NCBI GenBank assembly: GCA_026193735.1
Contig: JAPHUJ010000144.1
Span: forward strand, 1-10,452
Direction of reading: 5' to 3'
Length of the DNA: 10,452 nt
Origin: Sulfurovum sp.
Lineage (GTDB): Bacteria > Campylobacterota > Campylobacteria > Campylobacterales > Sulfurovaceae
The translations under genes and the position numbers were made by a program. A model generated the notes under the pieces. It was not told the DNA's origin and searched no databases. It saw only the letters and a list, made by a program, of their open reading frames with translations. Positions 1 through 4,564 of this stretch are shown here, in pieces. Numbering within the stretch: the stretch's first letter is position 1; each line of letters starts with the position of its first letter.

Positions 1-225
1 ACTTCCACCATATTCACTTGTGTTTTTTATAGTTTCTATATGTTCAGAAGAATGTACAAGCTCAAGTATATGTTCAGATACTTTAATGGGAGATTTCAAT
101 ACCAATGATCCACGTAAGGGCTCAATAGCTTTATTGATCGCTAAAAGACGTTGTGGAGATTCGGGATGCATTATCCCCGTATCATGCTGTAAATAGATAT
201 TATCTGTTATATATGCTACTTTCAT
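1..225 (-). CDS. Histone deacetylase-like (AcuC/HDAC superfamily) hydrolase, N-terminal 75 codons only
   Basis: Partial gene running off the left edge of the window; the reading frame is open from the ATG at 225 to base 1. The family (arginase/deacetylase fold) are zinc-dependent amidohydrolases that remove acetyl or similar acyl groups from lysines, polyamines or small molecules in the cytoplasm. The visible N-terminus begins MKVAYITDN and carries the family signature His14-Asp-Thr-Gly followed by His20-Pro-Glu-x-Pro-x-Arg26, the conserved N-terminal block of bacterial HDAC-like proteins. The downstream metal ligands are outside the window. An alternative ATG at 230 meets a stop two codons later, which fixes the start at 225. 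No strong Shine-Dalgarno is visible. The gene starts 7 bp after the helix-turn-helix/zipper gene, so the two are probably co-transcribed. The acyl substrate cannot be inferred. Confidence 0.85.
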   Translation of the reverse strand, partial: MKVAYITDNIYLQHDTGIMHPESPQRLLAINKAIEPLRGSLVLKSPIKVSEHILELVHSSEHIETIKNTSEYGGS

Positions 226-232
226 ATCATTA

Positions 233-517
233 TTATACTCTATTTTTCAGAGTCACTATCTCTTCTTTTAATTTTTCTATTTCTTTTTTAAGTCTTATAT
301 TCTCTTTTCGTAGGCTATAAGGTTCAGTATCCTCTTCATGGACAATAGCCTTTGCAACCTCATTTTCAACATCTTTATCTATCAGAATATAAACCACATC
401 TTTACCATTTTCCAGCACTGTCTCTGTTGGTACTTGACCAGATTTAGTCATTTTTACAACATTGAATATACTCAATTTATGTCTTCTTGCATACGTCTTA
501 ATACTTACTTTTTCCAT
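233..517 (-). CDS. Small predicted DNA-binding protein: MerR/excisionase-like helix-turn-helix plus C-terminal leucine zipper (94 aa)
   Basis: Unnamed small protein. Residues about 4-45 resemble the short winged helix-turn-helix of MerR/excisionase-type proteins (SIKTYARRHKLSIFNVVKM, then a basic turn and a beta-hairpin ending VVYILI). Residues 46-66 form an acidic linker. Residues 69-92 form an ideal coiled coil: Leu69, Leu76, Leu83 and Leu90 fall exactly seven apart, with Asn73, Ile80 and Ile87 at the alternate core position. An Asn at that position is typical of parallel dimers. I start the gene at the ATG at 517, because AGGATC lies 7 nt upstream of it; the upstream extension to 574 would overlap the divergent promoter and adds a low-complexity hydrophobic stretch. 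It lies just upstream of the HDAC-like gene, divergent from the first SYLF gene across 70 bp. It may regulate one or both, but that is inference. Confidence 0.75.
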   Translation of the reverse strand: MEKVSIKTYARRHKLSIFNVVKMTKSGQVPTETVLENGKDVVYILIDKDVENEVAKAIVHEEDTEPYSLRKENIRLKKEIEKLKEEIVTLKNRV

Positions 518-554
518 AATGATCCTACTATTTAATTCATTAATTTTTATAAGG

Positions 555-560
555 TATAAT
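555..560 (+). promoter_or_regulatory. -10 box (TATAAT) for the first SYLF gene
   Basis: A perfect TATAAT lies 27 bp before the ATG at 588, in the 70-bp gap shared with the divergent helix-turn-helix gene. The -35 region is only a T/A-rich stretch (ttaatt at 532-537, 17 bp away), in line with the weak -35 usage known for Campylobacterota housekeeping promoters. A leftward promoter for the divergent gene must also lie here, but I cannot single out its -10 box. Confidence 0.55.
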
Positions 561-587
561 ATGACAATTATCATAAAGGATTACAAC

Positions 588-1139
588 ATGTACATTAAAA
601 AAATCAACTCAATGGTGCTAATGGTTCTTATCTCTCTTGCTTTTAGTCAGTTTTCATTCGCAAAATCTGCGAATGCGCTTAATACTGATGTTGATGCTGC
701 TATCAAAAAATTTGAAAAAGAAGTTGAAGGAGGGGCAAAATTCCTCTCCACAGTAAAAGGATATCTTGTCTTCCCTTCTGTCTATAAAGGTGGATTTATC
801 GTTGGTGGTGAATATGGTGAAGGTGCATTACGTGTAGATGGCACTACAAAACATTTTTATAGTATGACATCTGCTTCTATAGGATACCAAATAGGTGTTC
901 AAGAGCACGCTGTACTTATCGCCTTTATCTCAGAAGCTTCTTTAAACAACTTTATTAAAAGTGATGGGTGGGAAGCTGGTGTAGATGGTTCTATCACAGT
1001 ATCAGACTGGGGAGAGAGTAAAGACATTTCATCTATAAGTTATGAAAAACCTATTGTTGCATTTATATATGGTGAAAAAGGTTTAATGGCAGGTGTAAGC
1101 ATTGAGGGTACAAAATTTCAAAGAATAATTCCTAATTAA
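588..1139 (+). CDS. Secreted SYLF/YSC84-domain lipid-binding protein, paralog 1 (183 aa)
   Basis: Predicted exported SYLF-domain (Ysc84) protein; characterised relatives bind phospholipids, in eukaryotes phosphoinositides, and bacterial members are periplasmic or surface proteins of unclear role. Residues 1-25 form a signal peptide (basic MYIKK, hydrophobic core, cleavage likely after FSFA). The SYLF domain follows: a helix at 33-55, then YLVFPSV at 59-65, GGFIVGGEYGEGALR at 68-82, TSASIGYQIGVQ at 94-105, and the terminal LMAGVSIEGTKFQRI, all in family order. The length matches a signal peptide plus one domain. The ATG at 588 was chosen because AAAGGA lies 7 nt upstream and the resulting protein begins with the signal peptide; in-frame ATGs further upstream put the signal sequence too deep. 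It is the most diverged of the three paralogs and lacks the Asp-rich loop of the other two. Confidence 0.88.
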   Translation: MYIKKINSMVLMVLISLAFSQFSFAKSANALNTDVDAAIKKFEKEVEGGAKFLSTVKGYLVFPSVYKGGFIVGGEYGEGALRVDGTTKHFYSMTSASIGYQIGVQEHAVLIAFISEASLNNFIKSDGWEAGVDGSITVSDWGESKDISSISYEKPIVAFIYGEKGLMAGVSIEGTKFQRIIPN

Positions 1140-1153
1140 ATTTTCATTAACGT

Positions 1154-1177
1154 TTGATGGAGCAATCACTCCGTCAA
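1154..1177 (+). terminator. Possible hairpin terminator after SYLF gene 1
   Basis: A 9-bp stem (TTGATGGAG with CTCCGTCAA, one G-U pair) and a 6-nt loop begin 14 bp after the stop codon. It is not followed by a clear run of Ts, so intrinsic termination is uncertain. It does not resemble the terminators behind the other two SYLF genes. Confidence 0.4.
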
Positions 1178-1273
1178 CCGTATTCAAACAGTTATATTTC
1201 CTCTAAACTCATTTTTTAATACTTCTAGTTACTTTCTTATATATATATTTTTCTTTTTAAGATCTTGATCTAG

Positions 1274-1301
1274 TTGCATAAATTTTATTTTGTGTTATAA
1301 T
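1274..1301 (+). promoter_or_regulatory. Promoter for SYLF gene 2 (TTGCAT / 16 bp / TATAAT)
   Basis: A -35-like TTGCAT at 1274-1279 and a perfect TATAAT at 1296-1301 lie 26 bp before the ATG at 1328. The segment from here to the start codon (TTATAATAAATAAA, then AAATTAAGGA-AAGTAATG with one variable base) is repeated almost unchanged before SYLF gene 3. The AAGG Shine-Dalgarno is at 1317-1320. Confidence 0.6.
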
Positions 1302-1327
1302 AAATAAATTTAAATTAAGGATAAGTA

Positions 1328-1882
1328 ATGAAAATACTTAAGTATCTACCCCTTCTGCTCGTTATGCTCTTAGCATTTAGTACAGCCTCTATGGCAACAG
1401 TCAATTCTGCAAATGAAATAGAAAAAGACTCAAATGATGCACTCAAAACATTTTACAGTGACGTCAATGGTGGTAAAAAGTATTTGGAACGGGCGAAAGC
1501 CTATCTCGTTTTTCCTGACATAAAAGAAGCAGGTTTTTTTGTCGGTGGCAAATATGGTGAAGGTGTACTACGAGTAGGCAACACTTCCAAAGCGTACTTC
1601 AGTATTACTTCTGCATCTGTCGGTTTCCAGATGGGAGTACAAAAATATTCTATGGTCATAGCCTTTACATCTGATGCTGCACTGAATAAATTCCTCCTGG
1701 ATGATGATGAGTGGGAAACAGATATCGATGGTAAAATAGCCATAGCTGAGTGGAATTCAAAAGAAGAATTTGATGATGCTGATTTTGATGATGATATGGT
1801 TGGTTTTGTGTTTGATTCTACTGGCATGATGGGGAACTTTTCATTCGAAGGTACAAAGTTTAAAAGAATAAGACCTGATTAA
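1328..1882 (+). CDS. Secreted SYLF/YSC84-domain lipid-binding protein, paralog 2 (184 aa)
   Basis: Predicted exported SYLF-domain protein. Signal peptide at residues 1-23 (MKILKYLPLLL core, cleavage likely after SMA). Domain landmarks in order: KAYLVFPDIKEAGFFVGG at 57-74, KYGEGVLR at 75-82, SITSASVGFQMGVQ at 92-105, and the terminal GMMGNFSFEGTKFKRI at 166-181. Compared with paralog 1 it has an Asp-rich loop at 145-156 (KEEFDDADFDDD) and another acidic patch, DDDEWE, at 125-130; whether these bind cations is speculation. The start is fixed by AAGGA 8 nt upstream. It has its own promoter and an excellent terminator, so it is probably a single-gene transcript. It is the left copy of a tandem duplication; paralog 3 is its closest relative here. 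Confidence 0.9.
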   Translation: MKILKYLPLLLVMLLAFSTASMATVNSANEIEKDSNDALKTFYSDVNGGKKYLERAKAYLVFPDIKEAGFFVGGKYGEGVLRVGNTSKAYFSITSASVGFQMGVQKYSMVIAFTSDAALNKFLLDDDEWETDIDGKIAIAEWNSKEEFDDADFDDDMVGFVFDSTGMMGNFSFEGTKFKRIRPD

Positions 1883-1903
1883 AATAAAAGCTAATTCCAT
1901 TAA

Positions 1904-1948
1904 AACACTTCCGGCAAAGCAGTTCTGATGCTTTGCCTTCTTTAAATC
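1904..1948 (-). pseudogene. Remnant of the radical SAM gene's 3' end (SPASM tail fragment)
   Basis: Read on the minus strand in the frame of the intact gene, this 45-nt stretch encodes RFKEGKASELLCRKC, against GFKEGKAVEELCQKC at residues 267-281 of the radical SAM protein. At the DNA level 38 of 45 positions match 2598-2642 without gaps. Upstream in the same frame an in-frame TAA (1953-1955) follows almost at once, and the remaining radical SAM sequence is absent, so this is a fragment left by tandem duplication and not a gene. Between 1883 and 1903 a weaker match to the last codons persists, with about 13 bases missing. The fragment now forms the terminator of SYLF gene 2. Confidence 0.75.
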
Positions 1949-1950
1949 TT
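1913..1950 (+). terminator. Rho-independent terminator after SYLF gene 2
   Basis: A perfect 9-bp stem, GGCAAAGCA (1913-1921) with TGCTTTGCC (1929-1937), with a 7-nt loop and followed by TTCTTTAAATCTTTCTT. It begins 30 bp after the stop codon. The sequence derives from duplicated radical SAM coding sequence; freed from coding, the stem is longer here (9 bp) than in the parental copy (7 bp). Confidence 0.85.
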
Positions 1951-1980
1951 TCTTATACTATCTTAGTAAAAATTTTATGT

Positions 1981-1986
1981 TATAAT
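1981..1986 (+). promoter_or_regulatory. -10 box (TATAAT) for SYLF gene 3
   Basis: A perfect TATAAT lies 25 bp before the ATG at 2012, within the segment shared with SYLF gene 2. The TTGCAT -35 box of that gene is not conserved here: the equivalent stretch reads tagtaaaaa. The two promoters may therefore differ in strength. The AAGG ribosome binding site is at 2001-2004. Confidence 0.55.
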
Positions 1987-2011
1987 AAATAAAACAAATT
2001 AAGGACAAGTA

Positions 2012-2563
2012 ATGAAAATATTGAAATCTATCCCTCTCTTGCTGGCTATGCTTATAGCATTTAGTAGTATATGTATGGCAGAAAAAACTGCACGAGAAAT
2101 TGACGATGATTCAAATGAAGCGCTCATAAAGTTTTATCATGAGGTCAATGGTGGTAAAAGATATTTGAGCAATGCAAAAGCTTACGTGGTCTTTCCTGAA
2201 GTAACAGAAGCAGGATTCTTTATTGGTGGTAAATATGGTGAAGGTGCATTACGTGAAGGCAATGTGACTAAAGGTTATTATAGTATCACAGCTGCATCTA
2301 TTGGAATGCAAGCAGGAGCACAGCAATATTCATTGGTCATAGCTCTTACAACAGATGCAGCGCTTAAAGCATTTATGGATGATGATTGGGAAAGTGAGAT
2401 CGATGTGAATGTTGCTGTAGCTGAATGGAATGCTGAAGAAGAGAGTGATGATGTTGATTTTGGATCAGGTATGGTTGGTTTTGTATTTGACTCTAAAGGT
2501 ATGATGGGTAACTTTTCATTCGAAGGTACAAGATTTAAAAGAATTAAACCTGACATTGATTAA
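2012..2563 (+). CDS. Secreted SYLF/YSC84-domain lipid-binding protein, paralog 3 (183 aa)
   Basis: Predicted exported SYLF-domain protein and closest relative of paralog 2. Signal peptide at residues 1-23 (MKILKSIPLLL, cleavage after CMA). SYLF landmarks: KAYVVFPEVTEAGFFIGG at 56-73, KYGEGALR at 74-81, SITAASIGMQAGAQ at 91-104, and C-terminal GMMGNFSFEGTRFKRI. It has an acidic loop at 142-149 (EEESDDVD) but lacks the DFDDD run of paralog 2, and ends with an extra ID. The Cys21 in the signal region does not sit in a convincing lipobox, so I do not call it a lipoprotein. The start is supported by AAGGA 8 nt upstream. The gene is convergent with the radical SAM gene, and only 5 bp separate the two stop codons. 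Confidence 0.9.
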   Translation: MKILKSIPLLLAMLIAFSSICMAEKTAREIDDDSNEALIKFYHEVNGGKRYLSNAKAYVVFPEVTEAGFFIGGKYGEGALREGNVTKGYYSITAASIGMQAGAQQYSLVIALTTDAALKAFMDDDWESEIDVNVAVAEWNAEEESDDVDFGSGMVGFVFDSKGMMGNFSFEGTRFKRIKPDID

Positions 2564-2568
2564 AAATA

Positions 2569-3441
2569 CTAAGAATCGTTAAAGCGATTCTTATAAGAAC
2601 ACTTCTGGCAAAGTTCTTCTACGGCTTTGCCTTCTTTAAATCCCTCTAACATATTTACAGTACGCTTTGAAGTTAATATCTCATTCAGAGTAGATTCATG
2701 TAAGTCTCCAAGCTCTATGATACCATCACAGTCCAAACAACAAGGTACTACTTTTCCGCTAGCCAGAATAGCCACATGCGATTGTAATCCCTGACATGTT
2801 CCGTGACCATAATTCTTATTTTTCAAAGAAGGCCATTCAAAGTAATTATCAAAATGGACAAGTACTTTAGATGCTAAACGTATGGACTTTGGTCTCTCTT
2901 CATAAATACTTTGCAAATTAAGTTTAGTCTCGAAAGTAGAAGAAAGTTTGTCAAACAATGTTTCATTAAATCTACGTTCACTCATCATCTCATCTAAATT
3001 CCATACACGTAAATTAATAAACAGTTCTTCCTTTTTCTCCAACTTTGCCTGACATAATGCAAGCACAGGGTTGATATATTGTTTAAATGTCAAAGAAGTA
3101 TCATTTTTATTAAAACTATTGAGTGATATGTTGATCTGTTTTACACATGGATGAAAAAGTGTATCATAAGAATGCTTCTTTAAGAAGTATCCACTGGTTG
3201 TTAACATCGCTTTAAGACCATGCTGATGTAAAATATCCAGGTATTCACTAAGATTTGACTGTGTCAGGGGGTCACCTACTACATGACAAGCTATTTCCTT
3301 AGTATACGCTTTTGCTTGCATAATGACAGATTCAAAAAACGCTAAATCCATTTCTTTGGAGGGCAACTCTTTTGTTGGACAAAAGCTACAAGAGAGCCCA
3401 CATACATTCGTAAGCTCGATGTAAATACGGTAAAACTTCAT
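2569..3441 (-). CDS. Radical SAM/SPASM domain protein (290 aa), substrate unknown
   Basis: Predicted radical S-adenosylmethionine enzyme. The [4Fe-4S] motif is Cys14-GLS-Cys18-SF-Cys21, in the usual N-terminal place after beta-strand 1 (YIELTNVC). HVVGDPL at 53-59 matches the second-strand SAM-binding motif (usually GE, here GD). The C-terminal quarter is a SPASM-like auxiliary cluster domain: Cys216, then SGKVVPCC with Cys234/Cys235, Cys238, ELGDL at 243-247, and the final Cys278-QK-Cys281. Such domains are typical of enzymes acting on peptides or proteins, and also occur in others. It starts 6 bp after the secreted cysteine-rich protein gene, so it is probably translated from the same mRNA. 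No strong Shine-Dalgarno precedes the ATG at 3441. The substrate is unknown; the upstream neighbour is one candidate. Confidence 0.85.
   Translation of the reverse strand: MKFYRIYIELTNVCGLSCSFCPTKELPSKEMDLAFFESVIMQAKAYTKEIACHVVGDPLTQSNLSEYLDILHQHGLKAMLTTSGYFLKKHSYDTLFHPCVKQINISLNSFNKNDTSLTFKQYINPVLALCQAKLEKKEELFINLRVWNLDEMMSERRFNETLFDKLSSTFETKLNLQSIYEERPKSIRLASKVLVHFDNYFEWPSLKNKNYGHGTCQGLQSHVAILASGKVVPCCLDCDGIIELGDLHESTLNEILTSKRTVNMLEGFKEGKAVEELCQKCSYKNRFNDS
2570..2593 (-). terminator. Terminator at the stop codon of the radical SAM gene
   Basis: A 9-bp inverted repeat (TAAGAATCG / CGATTCTTA, 6-nt loop) overlaps the last codons and TAG stop of the radical SAM gene. On the minus strand it is followed by GTATTTTTAAT, giving a U-run for the leftward transcript. 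On the plus strand no T-run follows, so it mainly serves the leftward operon. The arm is missing from the duplicated copy at 1883-1903. Confidence 0.6.
2607..2640 (+). terminator. Terminator of SYLF gene 3, embedded in radical SAM coding sequence
   Basis: GGCAAAG (2607-2613) and CTTTGCC (2625-2631) form a 7-bp stem with an 11-nt loop, followed by TTCTTTAAATC. It matches the terminator at 1913-1950 in position and sequence. It lies within codons 267-278 of the convergent radical SAM gene, so the same bases serve as protein code on one strand and as a likely terminator on the other. Confidence 0.5.
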
Positions 3442-3447
3442 AGGTAT

Positions 3448-4515
3448 TTATTTCATACAGGTAGAGAGGTCAGTAATATTTTTTGCACGATTGATGCAGG
3501 GCATACGTGATTGTAAGTCTATGAGCTCATCTTCTATTTTGTCAAGTAAAACATTTTTTCGTTTATCATCCCAAAGTATAATATAGTCATCCTCTTTTGT
3601 TCCTAGTTGTTCTTTCATCCGACTAAAATTCTCAATACATTGATTAGCCGTGAAAGGATCTTCTCCCGTCTGTAAACATTCACGGGTTTTCTTCATAGAT
3701 TTTAAAAGCTTAGGTAAAAGTTTTTTCTGTCTTTTATAAATATCCTGAGTAATATGATTAATAAACTTTTTTCTCTCTTCATCTGTTATATCATCGGCAC
3801 TGTAACTTGCGTTATGTTCATTTATATCATAAGCGGCATTTTTTAATACTTTACAAAAATTTTCAGCCTTATACCTATTCTTCGTTTTAATATTATCTTT
3901 AAAAAGAGCAAATTCTTGTACAGGATAATCAGGCACTCCGCACGCCTCATCATCGGATGTATTAATATCAAAAACTGCTTTAGTTGCTACTCTTACATAA
4001 GAGATATCCCAAACATGGGACTCTAACTTAAGAACAATATTTTTATAGATACATTTCTTTACACCCGGCCCTACCCACACATCACAAAGAATACCGGCAA
4101 CACTTTCCTGACCTTTTTTTACCAAGGAAGCAGTTTCATTATGACCGTTAGTAGTGGTAGAACCCTTTTTACGTTCCAAAAGTTGTTCATTTTCATAATC
4201 AGCAGTAATCACAGTATCTTTGGTCTGTTTTTCAAATCTTTTTACATGTTGTTTATGTTTGATGGCACCTGTAGTGAGTAAAAGTCCATCTTCTTCTTCT
4301 AACTTAACTTCACCCCACTCTTTAAAACGTAATTTTGCACTACCTTTTATACTTAGGTTAGTCTCAGGAGTAAGTTGAGTCCCACCACTTATCTCATAAA
4401 TCACCATACCTGATTCTACTTCGAAAGGATGAGTTGTAACTTCTGCATGCAGCAGTGTTACATTTCCTATACAGGTAGATAACAAAATCATTTTAATATG
4501 ATGACTCAAAGACAT
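3448..4515 (-). CDS. Secreted cysteine-rich hypothetical protein with a DUF4412-like N-terminal half (355 aa)
   Basis: Not a recognised named gene. Signal peptide at residues 1-24 (MSLSHHIKMILLSTC..., cleavage likely after LLHA), so it is periplasmic or exported. Residues 35-185 resemble DUF4412-type periplasmic domains: SGMVIYEISGG opening strand, a basic/charged middle, then CDVWVGPGVKKCIYKNIVLKLE with Cys144/Cys155 and VATKAVFDIN. The C-terminal half (192-355) is helical and charged, with six more cysteines (192, 221, 280, 293, 340, 353). The even count of eight in the mature protein suggests disulfides. I start at the ATG at 4515, preceded by AAGGA at 5 nt spacing; the open frame extends to 4590, but that would overlap the upstream barrel gene and bury the signal peptide. 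It is followed 6 bp later by the radical SAM gene. Function unknown. Confidence 0.8.
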   Translation of the reverse strand: MSLSHHIKMILLSTCIGNVTLLHAEVTTHPFEVESGMVIYEISGGTQLTPETNLSIKGSAKLRFKEWGEVKLEEEDGLLLTTGAIKHKQHVKRFEKQTKDTVITADYENEQLLERKKGSTTTNGHNETASLVKKGQESVAGILCDVWVGPGVKKCIYKNIVLKLESHVWDISYVRVATKAVFDINTSDDEACGVPDYPVQEFALFKDNIKTKNRYKAENFCKVLKNAAYDINEHNASYSADDITDEERKKFINHITQDIYKRQKKLLPKLLKSMKKTRECLQTGEDPFTANQCIENFSRMKEQLGTKEDDYIILWDDKRKNVLLDKIEDELIDLQSRMPCINRAKNITDLSTCMK

Positions 4516-4533
4516 AAACTTCCTTACGTGTAT

Positions 4534-4539
4534 AGTATA
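4534..4539 (-). promoter_or_regulatory. Possible -10 box (TATACT) for the secreted protein / radical SAM pair
   Basis: In the 49-bp gap after the barrel gene, the minus strand carries TATACT 18 bp before the ATG at 4515, with only a weak -35 (TTATGC region, about 4559-4564). It would give a very short leader. No terminator hairpin is visible in the gap, so read-through from the upstream transport genes is equally possible. Confidence 0.35.
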
Positions 4540-4564
4540 AATTATTGAAAGTATTGTAGCATAA

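Larger units (their letters stand above)
1280..1948. repeat. Tandem duplication unit A: promoter + SYLF gene 2 + tail of the radical SAM gene
   Basis: This segment and 1970-2642 are two copies of one block. Each holds, in the same order, AAATTTTAT, TATAAT, the AAGGA-AAGTAATGAAAATA start region, a SYLF gene of 183-184 codons (the two products are about two thirds identical by eye), and a 45-nt match to the radical SAM C-terminal coding region. Exact ends are approximate: similarity may extend about 15 bp further left, and it fades right of 1948. The protein divergence says the duplication is old. Confidence 0.75.
1970..2642. repeat. Tandem duplication unit B: promoter + SYLF gene 3 + tail of the intact radical SAM gene
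   Basis: Right-hand copy of the block described at 1280-1948. In this copy the radical SAM tail is still joined to its complete gene, so B probably keeps the ancestral junction and A is the added copy. The A/B boundary falls within 1949-1969. Confidence 0.75.

Noticed and set aside
518..574. Extension of the helix-turn-helix gene to an ATG at 574
   Set aside because: No ribosome binding site is seen for it; it adds hydrophobic low-complexity residues and uses up the divergent promoter region. ATG at 517 has AGGATC upstream.
462..587. Upstream extension of SYLF gene 1 to an ATG at 462
   Set aside because: It would overlap the divergent helix-turn-helix gene and the TATAAT promoter and bury the signal peptide; ATG at 588 has AAAGGA at good spacing.
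1231..1260. TA-rich run (ttatatatatattttt) before SYLF gene 2
   Set aside because: Plain AT-richness upstream of the promoter; no repeat unit or symmetry beyond short TA steps.
1501..1827. Minus-strand frames opposite SYLF genes 2 and 3 (also 2278-2556)
   Set aside because: Ser-rich shadows produced by the Asp/Glu-rich coding on the plus strand; both arise because the sense genes are paralogs.
1280..2642. Insertion sequence or transposon explaining the SYLF repeats
   Set aside because: No transposase, terminal inverted repeats or target duplications are visible; the blocks are explained by simple tandem duplication.
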